Shown in pieces: positions 10,152-24,332 of a stretch of 27,180 nucleotides of DNA (its first letter is position 1; each line of letters begins with the position of its first letter). A program made the translations under genes and the position numbers. This stretch comes from Coprinopsis marcescibilis (lineage: Eukaryota > Basidiomycota > Agaricomycetes > Agaricales > Psathyrellaceae): NCBI GenBank assembly GCA_004369085.1, contig ML210256.1, positions 70,116 through 97,295 on the forward strand. Direction: 5' to 3'. The notes below the pieces were generated by a model. That model was not told the DNA's origin. It did not search any database and saw only the letters and a program-made list of their open reading frames with translations.

Positions 10152-12551
10152 TTATTGCTCTTCAGCAAGCTCTCGGATAAGCGACCGCAGTCCAAGGTCT
10201 TCTTCTATCTGCAAGTGTGAACGGGTAAGCCAAATAGCGCGCGCTGTTAGGCGAAGTGGGTCCGAACCTGTGCTTTTAAGGTGATATCCTCTTTCCCAGC
10301 AGACGAGTTAAATACTTCATCCATCTCTTCTAGCGACACATTGGCCGTCTCAGGGACCATGTATGTCGACCAAAGATATGCCAGGAAACAGGCGATGGCA
10401 AAAATCATGAATGTTGCCCTAACAAACGCGAGGTGAGCATACTGTTGCGAACGGTGTCGTGTACAACACATACGAGGGCGATTTGCTGACAATCACAGGC
10501 GTGAGTAGTCCAATTATAACTAATTATGAGGGCATATTAGTATTGCTGGACCTGAGAGGGATCGACCTCACGACGTACAATTATTAGTCCAGTTGGATGC
10601 AGTTGACAAAGCCACTCCTTTGCTCCTCACTGAAAGAGGGAAGACCTCACTGGGCAGCACCCAGCCAATAGGGCCAAAGGAGATACCATAGGAAGCGGTG
10701 AACGTATATATACCCCTGTTGCTGTCGTCAGAGCATCCCGGCAAGGCTATCGTCGTGACTTACGCCACGGCCGCCCAAGCAGCTCCTCTATGCGAGGACC
10801 AGCTGTCCTCGAACATCATGACCTGTAGTAGTCGTTTAGACGCGAACGCGAGACGGACTTGGCAGTGCTTACTAGAAGGGCTATAGAGAGATGAGATATA
10901 GTCATCACGGCACTTCCATCTATGTCGGATATCAGCCAATGGATGCACAAAAGCGAAAGAAATCGTACATCTGAGCAACGGTCTCCTCCCTATCAACGAA
11001 GGTTAAATTCAACAATTCCCAGACTTTCAGAACAACTAACCAATTCTATCAATGACGATAATCGCAGGAAGAACAGCGAGAAATTGCACGATGCCAATTC
11101 CACCTGACACAGCCAAAGTTACGCTGTCGCCCTTGAACCCTATACTTTCTACTAAGGTTGGACCATAGTAAAGCAGCGCATTGATTCCACTCCACTCTGT
11201 AAACAAGCGAATCGGATGAGGCGAGATATCAGGCGAAAAATAATACGCGTACGTTGAAAAACCATAATCATGATACCAATCCAGGTCCGCGGTCGGTACT
11301 CCTTATTGAAGAGTTGTTTCCATGCCTTGAACTCGGAAACCAGCCCAGGTTTTGATGAGTCGCTTCCCATAGTCCGAATGATCAGGGCGGATTCGACTTT
11401 CATCTCGAGCAACTCGATCTATTTCCGTCAGTTGCGTTTCTGAATGCGTATTGACCTAACACACCTGCAATAACGAATCCGTCTGAGCCTCCTCCTCCGC
11501 CCTCATCCTTAACCTTGCCAAACTCTTCAGTGCATCTTCATCCCGTCCCTGCAGAACAAGCCACCTGGGGGATGATGGGAGGAAGAAACACCCAGCAGCC
11601 AATACGATCCCAGGTACAATTTGGATACCCAGTGGAATACGCCAAGATGCCGACCCAGCCATCGAGCGCGTGGCAAAGCCCGTCCAGAAGCCAAACACAA
11701 CTCCAAGGACGATGGAGAGTTGCTCCAATGCTAGTAGCGACCCTCGGACTTCCGGCGGGCTGATTTCTGCCATGTAGAGGGGGGAGAGCATGCTTAGAGC
11801 TCCGACGCCGATTCCACCAATAGCACGGCCAATGAAGAGGTGAACGAGGTTCCTAGCACCTGCTTGGAAGGCTGAGCCGAGGATGAATACAACTGTAGAG
11901 ATGGACGTTAATGAGGAGAGAAACTCGAATGGCAAAAAAGGTCACACAGCATGCAGCAATGATTGAATGCCTTCTTGAGTAACGGTCGGCCAATACACCA
12001 GCAGATAATGCACCAACGAGTGCCCCAAGTTCGAGAACAGCGGCTGTGGGTAGATTAGAGAAATGAGGCAACTCATGGAAGGAATACACGCACTCATTAT
12101 ACCCTTCTGCAATGGAGTAATAGGCCACCGGCGAATAAAGTCTTCCATAACCAGCACATTGGCAATCTATATCATAGCCGTCAACTCCCGGTCACCAATA
12201 TACAATCGAGTAAGAGCCACGCACCACACCCTGATCGTACCCAAACTCCAGCCCTCCGATTGAAGCAAAGAACGCACACAAGAGCGTGTAGTAGTTGTGT
12301 TTCAGGCCTGCTAAACCAGACGGGCCGTACGAGTAGCTGTAAGAACTATCAGCATGGATGGTCAAAGAGCCTCCCTGCGCAGAAGGCCTCGTATATCCTC
12401 TCCTTCCACCGATGGGAAGTAAAGGTTGTGATGTACTCGCGTCGCCGTCACCGTGGTCATCCTGGTGCTCGAGCGCGACGTATCCAGCATCGCGGGCGGC
12501 CTAACAAACAGTTAGCTCTTCACACAATTTGAGAGCCAACCAACGTACCAT
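10152..12551 (-). CDS. MFS sugar transporter (sugar porter family)
   Basis: A plasma-membrane hexose/sugar importer of the major facilitator superfamily with 12 transmembrane segments. Fourteen exons, all in phase, give about 571 residues: 12549-12551, 12225-12500, 12094-12166, 11948-12043, 11465-11892, 11253-11418, 11041-11196, 10969-10989, 10873-10919, 10764-10822, 10579-10715, 10474-10519, 10268-10418 and 10152-10208. Signature motifs are GGLEFGYDQGV in helix 1, LADRYSRR in loop 2-3, the GRAIGGIGVGALSMLSPLYMAEI block, PSSPRWL, QQWSGINALLYYGPTL in helix 7, DRIGRRPLL, PSEVFPLSVRSKG and VPETANVSLEE. One exon has only 21 nt. The start is uncertain: the only ATG in frame at the 5' end is followed at once by an intron, and the open frame continues upstream (YQPGGYKLKKPINR) without an ATG, so a further 5' exon may exist. 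The substrate cannot be read from the sequence. Confidence 0.9.
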
Positions 12552-13142
12552 ACGATTAATAGGTTTCTTTAGTTTGTAGCCTCCAGGTTGATACAATACC
12601 AAGGCAATGTGTGAGCCAGTATGGTTTGAGATGTGGAAGGGCCCACACCGCGACAAGGCTGGGCATTGACAAATCAAAAGAGTGGGTAATCCGGTAACGA
12701 TTGACTCGGATCGTTCCAACAACGGGGAAGACGGATTAACAGCGTGAATCTGGTAATTTATTCAAAATCGTCTCAGTACACAGAGCTGTTTTCAAAATCA
12801 AAGAAGGGGGCATTTTAACAGTCCTCGGATTAGAGTTACAAGGGCGAACATAAATACAAACGAGGAGCCCAGTACTAGTAGGCAAGTACAACGGCGAGGA
12901 TTCATAACGAGGTGGGGATGGAGGTGGGTGTTACGTTACATACAACAATTCGAGTCACAATCCAAGCAAAACTTTAGAGACACAGATAATTAATAGTTAC
13001 AAGCATAAGGAGGACAAGCTACCGACAAACAGGAACGAGGAGGAAAAAACTTTTGCAAACAAACATGATACGTACAAAAGTCCCGCGTTTGAAAGTGTTC
13101 TGAGGTGGCGCAATATCAGAGGGATAATTCAAGCTCGTCCAT
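12552..13142. other. Intergenic: transporter promoter and 3' flank of the RCC1-PHD gene
   Basis: An open frame without ATG continues the transporter reading frame to about 12722, possibly an unrecognised first exon or 5' leader. The rest, 12725-13142, is A-rich on the plus strand and shows no gene; it probably includes the 3' untranslated region of the RCC1-PHD gene. Confidence 0.4.
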
Positions 13143-15721
<2,579 letters not shown>

Positions 15722-16043
15722 TGCGCTGAGAGAAATGATAGACAAAGAATGGTCGGACTACAATACACAAACAAATACTCGAACCCAGGGTCGGCGTCAA
15801 TCCTTCCTTGATCTTCACCAAATGGGTTAGTCTACCATTCATGACGATATTTACAAAATACAGAATTATATACAAGGATACCTTAGGGGATTTACAATGG
15901 GGTGTCTATTAAAGCCCATCAACTTCATACATCAACCTTACTTCGCTCTAATGTCAGATGTTCTCTTGCCATTCGACCAGTAGGTGAATTCGTGAGGAAG
16001 ACGTGTGTGGGAATAGGAATTCCCGAACCACCGGCCAACGCGG
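15722..16043. other. Intergenic: promoter of the RCC1-PHD gene
   Basis: A 322-base gap between the end of the large beta-helix gene and the start of the RCC1-PHD gene, both read on the minus strand. I see no gene. The plus-strand stretch 15846-15895 is A/T-rich (ATTTACAAAATACAG and similar). No clear TATA box is seen. Confidence 0.4.
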
Positions 16044-19000
16044 TTATAAGGCCAACACAACTGATGACGGGGTGAAGATGTGAGAAGGCCAAAATGAAAG
16101 CGCGAGGTGAAGTAACTCACGAATTGAGGGTCCAGTTCGTTTAATAGAGTACTGAAAAAGGAGGGAAAACGGGTTAGAAGATCTAGCTAGGCCAAGCCAT
16201 TAAATCACCCACGTCAAAATCGCCGCCATGAAGAACGGCGACGTCCCCATGAACCATGGTGAGCTGTACCTTTCGAACTGTCGGCGGAGGCGGGGGTGGA
16301 AGTGCGAATTCCTGGGAAGCAGAGGCGGAGATAGAATCGGCAGATGGGAGAGACTCCTGTCCTTTCTGTTTTCTGTCCGACGTCGCGAGCTCAAGATATG
16401 ACTCCGCAGCAGCTGCTTCAACCTTGATATCTGCATCGGGTTCGTCTGGCATAGAAATAAGGTCATTCAAATCAGCATTCTGTCCCGACGGCTTCTCCTC
16501 TATTTTCTTCGAAATCTTTGCCTTTCTGGGGGCCTTCTGCACCTTAAGCCTATCTTCCACGGGTGTCAACGTGATGACGGCGTCACAACCCAAACAGAGA
16601 ATGAACACATATGATTCCTTGACTTGAAAAGGTTCGTGGGTCTGGGGAGGAAAGTATCGTCAGCCAACCCTCCCACCTCATCTACACGCCAAAAACGCAC
16701 TTTCTTTGATCCCGCCGTGATCCATCCTATCAAATTAAACCTGCTGACTTTCGCCACTGTCTCGGCAATTTCGGCGTAAGGCATCCTACTCAAAAAGAGC
16801 CTATGGACCTTGGAAAGACACTCTGGAATCTTCCCCTGCGCGGTTACGAGTTCAACTAAGCCCGGAACCTCTGATTCCATCAGGTCATAGGTGCGGGTAA
16901 AATAAGGATCTACAATTCAATCCAAAAACAAAGATCAGTCACATTCCCGGGAATATTAAGCAAACGTGGACCTACTACTCGTAGAATCACCGACGGCCCT
17001 TGTCAGCTCCACATCTGTCTGGATCTCGCCCAGCAGACTGGTAGCCACGGTTTGCAGATTCGGGACATTCGAGGTGAAGACATGTTTGGCGAATACTTTC
17101 TTAGCAGGGCCATCGAAGTAGTACGACAAGGTTTTCATGCCGGTTTTCCATGTCGTGGATATCGCCTTGACAGCTGGCTTGGTGTATTCGTTATAAGGGA
17201 GGGATAGTGGAGAACTTCCGTGGGGACCCCTGATGTCGTCCAGTTCGCGAGCATAGCATTCGATTGGTCGATTCTTGCTCTGCAAGTCCCCTGTTAGCAA
17301 TCATCGCCGCCCCTAAGGAAGAGTGGGTGCTCACCCTTGCGCAGGCTTCGCTGGTACACTGGCGATGCCTCATCGCAGCCTGGAAGTTGACCCTCCCACA
17401 TTCTGCGCAGAACCACCCGGAGGGGAAGGCATCGTCGGAGAAGCAAGAAGTCAACTCTGCGAGCATGAAATGGGGAACCATTGAGAAATGAGAATCCCAT
17501 TGGTTGACATTCTTCAACCTGGAATTGGGATGCCCTTCTTTCGCCTGCAAATATAGCAATGGTGTAACGAGACGGTCGGCATTCTGTTTCGCGTTGGATT
17601 GCGAGTTCAATTCTGTTCCTTCGGTTGAGGCCCTCGAACGGGACGATCCATTCTCGTCCATCCACCAAGGCAGAGAAATAGCATTCTGCTGGTTCTTCAG
17701 AATGCTCTCTCCCCCAATTCCCCACTGCACGCGGAATTTCCATTGAACGGTGGTTTCGTCAGTTCCGTCAGGCCTTACCACCCGTTCCTGTACATAAATC
17801 CACATTAGCCAATGAAATATTGAAGCGAGCGAAAAAAAAAACTATATCACCTCGATGCCAATTACATCGAAATAACCCATATAAGCAAAAGCAAATTCCT
17901 TGCTCAGCCGGTGCAGCGGGAACAAGGCTGTCGCTCGATCACGAGCTATGATGATGCACACTGGTGCATTTTGGATATAGGCATCCAATATCGCGCGGAC
18001 CTCTAGAGGGAGCGACGTCAAGGACGTCGTCGGAGGTTCGCGCACCTCCTGCTTCTCCAGGACTGTGGTTTCCGTTGCTGTAATTTCGTGATTGCCAGTC
18101 GCTTCTTCAATTGGGGGAACGCTGATATTCTCTTCAGGTTCGCTGGGTTCCATGCTTATCCCGTTGTCGTGTTCGGCATCCTGAAAGGGCTCGAGGGATT
18201 CCCTACTAGCAGCCTCTTCAACATTTTCGAACATGTCGGGTGCATATGTCGGTTCAGCCATGTTCGCAAACCCCATCAACTCAACACCCCCTCCATCATC
18301 ATCACCACCGATCCTCTCCTGCCCAGGTTGTTGGACAAAGAAAAGCGCATCTGTTCCCCCTATCGGCGAATCCCCGGTTGACCAGTCACACCCCCTGAGC
18401 AAGAAAGGACGTTCTCCGGAACCATCCAAAGCCGACCACGATGGCTGTACCCTCGGACGTGTCGATCGCTTCCTCCTCAACCTGGGCGGGGGAGCTGGTT
18501 CGTCATCGACGTATGACGGCATCAAGTTGGGTAGGCCAGAGTAGTAACCTTCTGTTGCCCCGTCCAAGGTGTCTCCCATGCCCCCATCCAGTCCATCCTT
18601 CGAACCACTAGGGTCTTCCTGAAGATCAACCTTCTTCGTCCTCGGTCGTCGCTTCTTGATCGCAACCTGCGTCTTGATCAGCCCTGAGGCTGTCTCAGCG
18701 CACTGGCGTCTCGGTCTCTTGGCGGTGGGACTCGGAGCTGCATCCTCCGCACCGCTAACCGATTCTTCGTTGGGGTTATTCAAAACATCGTTCGTAGATT
18801 TCGACGAGCTGCCAAGTTGGGTTGAATTGCTGTTGTTAACCGACCTCCTTCGCTTCCTATGTGTCGACGCAGATTCAGATTGGACGTTGTCTTTATCTTT
18901 CCCTTTGGCCCTTGAGCTTTCACGTCGTTCTGACTGTTCACGGTGCCTGTGTTTGTCTCGAGTAGCACGACCAGATGGCAAGCCCTCCGCTGTTTTCTCT

Positions 19001-22000
19001 TCTCCCAGCGTCAAATCCAACCTTTTGGCCGGCCTCTGGATTCTCAAAGGTATCCTGATCTGCCCCGAGTCACCCATCTCGCTCTGTCGTTTCGACTCCC
19101 GTGGCAAGCCCTCCGCTGTTTGCTTCAAATCCAACCATTTGGCCGGCCTCTGGATTCTCAAAGGTATCCTGATCTGCCCCGAGTCGCCCATCTCGCTCTG
19201 TCGTTTCGACTCCCGTGGCAAGTCCTCCGCTGTTTTCTCTTCTCCCAGCTTCAAATCCAACCCTTTGGTCGGCTTGCGGATTCTCAAAGGTGTCCTGACC
19301 TGCCCCAAATCACCCATCGCGCTCTGTCGCTTCGATTCCAGTGGCGATTCCGAACGGAGCATGAACACATCTGCCGCAAAAGGTTCCACCGACTCACGCT
19401 CAGGGGAGCTCGGAACAGAAGAAAGTGGTGTAAGCGGAGAGGCCAAATAACACGACCCCGTCGCATCCTCATTGTTCCCCGAGGTGACATCCAACCTCGG
19501 TAGACCCTGCACAGACGCTGACCTCGATAGTGTCTCGTCATCCTCCCCACTGCTGCTAAACTCCACGTCCGATATATCTCTGATCTTCGGGCCACATGCA
19601 GGGCACTTGGCGTGCACCCACCCAGGCCGACAGATGCAGTTTTCCGGCCTGTCTCTTCGCTTCGGAAGGCTCCTGGAGGCTCTGGAGGAGATCGTGGGTG
19701 AAGGTGCGCGATCTCTCTGCCGTCGTCGACTAAGCCTGGCACTAATCGGCTCTAGACTCTCTTCCTTGATCGGCTCGGCCATGCTGCGAGTCGAGACACG
19801 AGCGCTGGCGCTTTCTACGATACCCACAGAGTGTTCTCGGCCAGGCGGGTCGTTCGCATTTGCAAAGGGCACTCTATGAGCGAATATTTCCTTCGAATTC
19901 GCGGCAGAGCTATTACGAGCCGGCTGATCCCTCGCCTTGGGGGGCGACGCCGGCAAATCCCTCGGTTTGGTGGGGGACAGACTGCGATTGGGTGAGTCTT
20001 TCGGTTTGGCGGGAGAATGCCTATGGCTGGCGATCGAGATGGATGATGAGTACAGATTACTTGACACATACTATGCAAAGCCTACCTTGAAACAGTACTT
20101 TCCGTCATGCGAGGTGTCGAAGGCCCTGGGAGAGTCATATCCACATCCATAATATATGGGTTTGGCGGCTCCTCATATCGAGACGAAGGCTCCTGATCAG
20201 CCTCCACTACGTTACCGCTAAACCACCGTTTATGTTCCTGCACCTTGGCTCGCAACCTTTCTTGAAGTTCGTTTAATCCACCCATGTCCCATGTCTCTGC
20301 GGCTGCTTCGTTAAAAGCAGCCCTACTTTGCTCAAGCTCCGAAATGCGTTCAGGGCTCAGAACATTGAAGTATTCGGAAGGGAGCGGTGAGGATTGGCGT
20401 CGGGATTCTATGATTGAGGTTGATTCGGGGTTCGCTGCGGCAGGCTCGGAGGCCGGCAATATGGAGCCCGTAGCATCCTCGCTTATGGACATGATAGCAC
20501 GGGGTGGTACATTCTGTGCATCAGGGAGTGCTTGCAGGTTCGATGAGAAGGTGTAATCTTCGGTATCCTCAAACAATGTGACTTGGTGAGCAATATTCTT
20601 CTTTCCATTCTTATTGGCAGAGACCAATGTTCTGGACCTAGGAGAAAGTCAGTGAAATCCTCTCTCAGAACTATACGAGATGCCCACATAACGAGGTCAA
20701 ATACAGTCCCATCCCTTTCCTGGGTTTTGACGGGAACTATGTCCAGGACTCCGGGAGCATTGTCCTCCAGGATTACAGTGACGACATCGCAGTTGGTTGA
20801 ATAAACGCCATTAGTGCCCTTTGTGGGCGCTAATGTAGGGATAGCACCATAGAGCTCTGGTTTCGTCTATTTACTGTCATCAGATGTACAATCCATCGAG
20901 GGAGGAAGTGACCGAGAACATACCGTCGTCCATATCCTGGGACAATACACGTGGCCTTCTTCATCTACCTTCTCAGCCGAATCTGGCGCCGGTGGTGCAA
21001 GTTCATTTGGGACGACTTTCCACGTCTCATTTGGCAAAGGATCTATGATTTCCTTCACGTCTGGAAGGGTGGGATTAGTCAGATGAAGATTGGCCGCGTC
21101 ACCATACGTACCTGAATCATCCCCATGGTCCTCCACCTTGGTAGGTTCCGCGACCTCCCGTCTTGACCGACCGGTCTTTCGTTTCGTGTTTGCTTGATCA
21201 ACTCCTTGATAAGGATAGCACAATTCAATAAGCGTTCCTCAATTACATGTTACTGCGTACCTGATTCTTCCGCCTTTTCCTTGCCTTTGCGTTTTCTGGG
21301 GGACACAGCCTTTGGCGCCGTATCCTTGTTGGGATCTGACAAGGGTCAGAGATCAGAGAGGCTGCAAATAACTATGTAATTTACATGATCTCACCTTCCA
21401 GGGGCCCTATCCCTCCAGACTGCATATCACTTGAAGATTCCGCCCTTTGTTTACGTTTGCGCTTCTGCGAGGAAGATGTCTTGGAACCTGCTTCCGTTGA
21501 ACCGTTGCTTTCACCTAGATCCACGTTTAAGAAATTTAACAGACAAAATGAGGAACGGTTGTGTTGTACCTTCCGCTGTGGAAACAGAGGGTTCGCCTTG
21601 GGTCACTCGGGAACCTGATGCCACAGCAACGACATCCCCACCATTCTCCTCTGGAGAAACCTGAGACGGTGCAAACGTCACCTTCTTTCGCTTGCGTATC
21701 GGTTTTTCGGGGCTCTGTGATTCAGAAATAGTCGACCCAGACGCAGCCAAATCCACCGCAGGCGATTCCCCCACGTTCCCCGTGAAAACTTCTTTCAACT
21801 TTGATATCCTTTTCGGTTTCGGTTTTGCTGGAGAGTCGTTCGTTCCTCCCTGGGCACCGGATCCTGTCCCGGACCCTGGTCCAGCTGAGCTAGCTGCACT
21901 GCTGGCATCGAGCTCGTCCACGAGTTTGACCTTCTTCTTCTTCGGTTTCGGCACCTTGGGCGTGTTATGGAAACGTTGTCTGCGTGGCTGCCCCACAGGG

Positions 22001-22520
22001 ACCATTGGAAAATATGAACCATGTGTAATGGGCTCCCCCAGTCCCCGTGAAGTCTCGTTTCCCTCGCCATCTCCAGAGTTTCGTTTCCGTTTCTTCTGTT
22101 TGGTCGACGTCGAGTCAACTTCCTGGCCTGTGGGCGACACTGACGACAGGGCCTTAATGTCTTCAATTGCTGTCCCGTGGTCTTTCAGTGTCGCCACTGT
22201 CGCTGCTCGCTCTTCACTATTCGTCTGTCCACGACCGTTCGCAGTTGTTTCTGTTCCCGAGACATCAGCCTTTGCTGTGACCCCTGGAAAACTTTTCAGC
22301 ATAACCCTTGACAAACGTGTCAAAAATGCTCACCACTGCCTGCTTCACTCGTTGCGAGGCTTCCTCCTGCCAATTCACTACCTCCAACATTGCTTTGCTG
22401 ATTCATTTGGCGAGCGGCAGTCCTTTCGGCTCCCACTGCCAGTCGTTCAGAATCATATTCTGGCACGATTCGTTCAAATCCCGAGAGTCCAGGTGGGATA
22501 TCGTCTGGCGAGAAATCCAT
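16044..22520 (-). CDS. Giant nuclear-type protein: basic disordered N-terminus, zinc clusters, C-terminal beta-helix-like region
   Basis: Fifteen exons read through in phase to about 1,890 residues: 22334-22520, 21570-22283, 21395-21514, 21261-21335, 21112-21204, 20924-21060, 20688-20866, 20086-20637, 17851-20026, 17335-17787, 16979-17279, 16701-16909, 16213-16641, 16121-16151 and 16044-16060. Residues 1-680 and most of 690-1400 are low-complexity, rich in Ser, Pro, Lys and Arg, with many nuclear-signal-like clusters (KQKKRKR, PIRKRKK, SQKRKRK). Cysteines cluster as CICRPGWVHAKCPAC (816-830), and GWFCAECG with QCTSEAC form C1538, C1541, C1555 and C1560, a likely zinc site. The end holds KHVFTSN, GEIQTDVELTR, FNLIGWITAGSKKTHEPF, YVFILCLGCDAVITLTP, VHGDVAVLHGGDF and YSIKRTGPSIL. 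This order recalls the C-terminal half of a 2-oxoglutarate dioxygenase jelly roll, but I find no HxD iron motif. It could be an inactive relative; no function is assigned. Tandem repeats lie at 18977-19342. The single-gene model rests on phase agreement. Confidence 0.8.
18977..19342 (-). repeat. Three tandem coding repeats in the giant protein
   Basis: Three direct copies start at 18977, 19103 and 19217 (units of about 126, 114 and 126 bases) inside the largest exon. Each encodes a version of ESKRQSEMGDSGQIR followed by IPLRIQRPAK and AEGLP, at about residues 914-1036. The middle unit lacks 12 bases that encode LGEE in its neighbours, so the frame is kept. The two units nearer the C-terminus are more alike than the first, suggesting stepwise duplication. 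Confidence 0.9.
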
Positions 22521-22722
22521 TGTCTATGCGCGAAGTTGGCTGAGAAAGAGAGTCGTGAGGTCGTGTAAATCCAAGCTCACGGTTACGTGTTGGTGATATC
22601 CATGAGAAGGGAAGGGACGCGATGATGACGGGGCCCATCGCAGTCATTGTAGACGCTCGGCCCATCATCGATCACCCCGGTCTCCGCCCGGAGCAAATTT
22701 CCGGCAAAATAAAATGGTACCT

Positions 22723-22796
22723 TGGCCAACGTGGGGATCGAACCCAAGACCTTCGCGTTATTAGCACGACGCTCTAACCAACTGAGCTAGTCGGCC
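22723..22796 (-). tRNA. tRNA-Ile(AAT), copy 1
   Basis: A 74-base intronless tRNA. Acceptor GGCCGAC pairs with GTTGGCC (one G-U), the D arm carries TAGCTCAGTTGGTTAGAGC, the loop CTAATAA gives anticodon AAT, and the T arm is CTTGG-GTTCGAT-CCCCA-like. Discriminator A. On the minus strand ATTTTATTTT follows as a Pol III terminator. Confidence 0.95.
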
Positions 22797-22874
22797 TGGT
22801 GTTCAATGTCGAGGGCGCCACACCAACGGGGGCAGGTTCCTGGTTATACTCAAAGAGCGATAAAATGTTATCCG

Positions 22875-22948
22875 TGGCCAACGTGGGGATCGAACCCAAG
22901 ACCTTCGCGTTATTAGCACGACGCTCTAACCAACTGAGCTAGTCGGCC
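22875..22948 (-). tRNA. tRNA-Ile(AAT), copy 2
   Basis: Base-for-base identical to the copy at 22723-22796 and in the same orientation, separated from it by 78 bases. An ATTTTA run follows its 3' end. The flanks outside the tRNA are mostly different, apart from a short similar stretch by the terminator. Confidence 0.95.
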
Positions 22949-23120
22949 AGATGATCGGCGGAGGAGGGCGGTTCCCACGTTCCGCGGGTGTGTCGGCGGA
23001 GACAAAATCCCATTGCCAAGCCAGTTGCAGGTTGAACCCAACCGCGACGGTCGTCTTTCTGCTCGTACTTTCTACCACCGTTTCTCACTAACTCTGCTGC
23101 CATAGCCAGCAGCTTCGACA

Positions 23121-24013
23121 ATGGCGACGCGTTCTCAGTCGCAATCTGTCTGGTCATCAGTGGTGAACGCCATCCAGAACCGACTCAAGCCACACAGAGC
23201 AGAAGCAATACAGCGAATCCGTTTCAACTCCTTGTGTCTTACAATCTTCATAATATTGGCCTCTTTGCTGCCTCTGCCATCGATACTTTCGGCAGTTCGG
23301 ACATGTCTACAACCGAAAGGTGACTTGGAAAAGTGGAGTCAAGAGTGGATATACAGGTGGATTTGTGTCAGCGGTGCGTAGAGATACTGTGATCTACAGG
23401 AGAGTAAAACTGATGAAGTCCTTGTAGAAGTGACAGCTCTTACAATTTTTCTTTTCAATATATTTGAATCTCTTTATGCACTCAACTATCCACCACCACC
23501 TTTGCCACCGACACCGCACAAGAGCTTGAAGCACAAACCCTCAGCACCGCATGCGACCAGCACACCACAAAAGCCCTTCCGAGTCCTCTCTCCAAACGTG
23601 TGTTACAGAGTTTCTAGACTTTTCATATCTTTTCTTACTTTCCGGGTCGTATAGTCGAGCCCTCAACCACAAAAGCCATTCACGTTCTCGCCATCCGCAT
23701 CCTTGGCGTCGTTCACCGCGAGCGGGCAAGGATACCCACCCTCACCGATATCAACTCCCTCACGAGTCCTCCAGTACTCTGCGCTGTCCTCTTCAGCCAA
23801 CGGGGGATTCAATTCGTCTACCTCGACGTCAGGATATACCCCGAGTCCTTCCGTCTCTGTTTACAGAGGCATGAACCTGAACAACAGCGTCGGCCGTAAG
23901 TCCTTATCATTGCACGCTGCTCAGAAGCCAATCTCTCTTTCCCTACAGGTGCCCTCGATGGCTCATATCTCGGCAGGATGCTCCAACCAGACGAAGAAGA
24001 GGAGGAAGAGTGA
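23121..24013 (+). CDS. POM34: Nuclear pore membrane protein POM34
   Basis: An integral membrane nucleoporin that anchors the pore complex in the nuclear envelope. Exons 23121-23373, 23428-23597, 23655-23895 and 23949-24013 join in phase to 242 residues. Two transmembrane segments lie at about 37-59 (LCLTIFIILASLLPLPSIL) and 83-104 (VTALTIFLFNIFESLYAL). A Pro/Ser-rich tail follows, with the pattern KPFRVLSPNSSPQPQKPFTF and YPPSPISTPSR seen in fungal POM34-type proteins. It ends RALDGSYLGRMLQPD plus a run of glutamates. Length and two-helix layout fit the family. The gene is transcribed away from the giant nuclear-type gene, with the two tRNA-Ile genes between them. The family call is from memory of the fungal signature, not from a search. 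Confidence 0.8.
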
Positions 24014-24332
24014 TCCAGACCTGTTCTCCCGCAAATTGTCTTAGCTGCTGTAATCTAGTCTGCACAATGCGATGCAAATCTGATTCGACTTTAATCATTC
24101 ACATTTAGTCCCTGGTAATTCTCCAACGCGCGCCCCGCTGACATGACAATGCTTTAAAACGTCGTTCAATGTCGCTGTACTTACTACTACGCTCGGATAG
24201 GAGCAGAATGTATAATCGGTGAGCCAAATCTTGAATATAGATATTTGCTTCAGGGACTAATCCTCATCGAAGAATAGATTACTGGTATACCATACCCCGT
24301 TAAAATGGGCTGTACCACGCTAGTTCCTGATA
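24014..24332. other. Intergenic between convergent genes
   Basis: Lies between the 3' ends of POM34 (plus) and the F-box gene (minus). No gene is seen. The end of the F-box gene may extend into it if the GTGAGT donor near its stop is used. Confidence 0.4.

Noticed and set aside
248..12551. A triterpenoid biosynthetic cluster (squalene synthase, P450, kinase, transporter)
   Set aside because: The P450 is frame-broken, the transporter is a sugar porter, and squalene synthase is a housekeeping gene; there is no cyclase or further tailoring gene.
16044..17787. TET/JBP dioxygenase linked to a KDZ transposon
   Set aside because: The HxD motif is not found, the motif order differs from TET/JBP, and no transposase is nearby.
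18977..19342. CRISPR-like array
   Set aside because: The units are direct coding repeats of 114-126 bases without spacers, in a eukaryotic gene.
21692..22543. Long plus-strand open frames (283 residues here; 264 residues at 18656-19450)
   Set aside because: They are antisense shadows of in-phase exons of the giant minus-strand gene and resemble no family; the base composition of the Ser/Arg-rich exons removes antisense stops.
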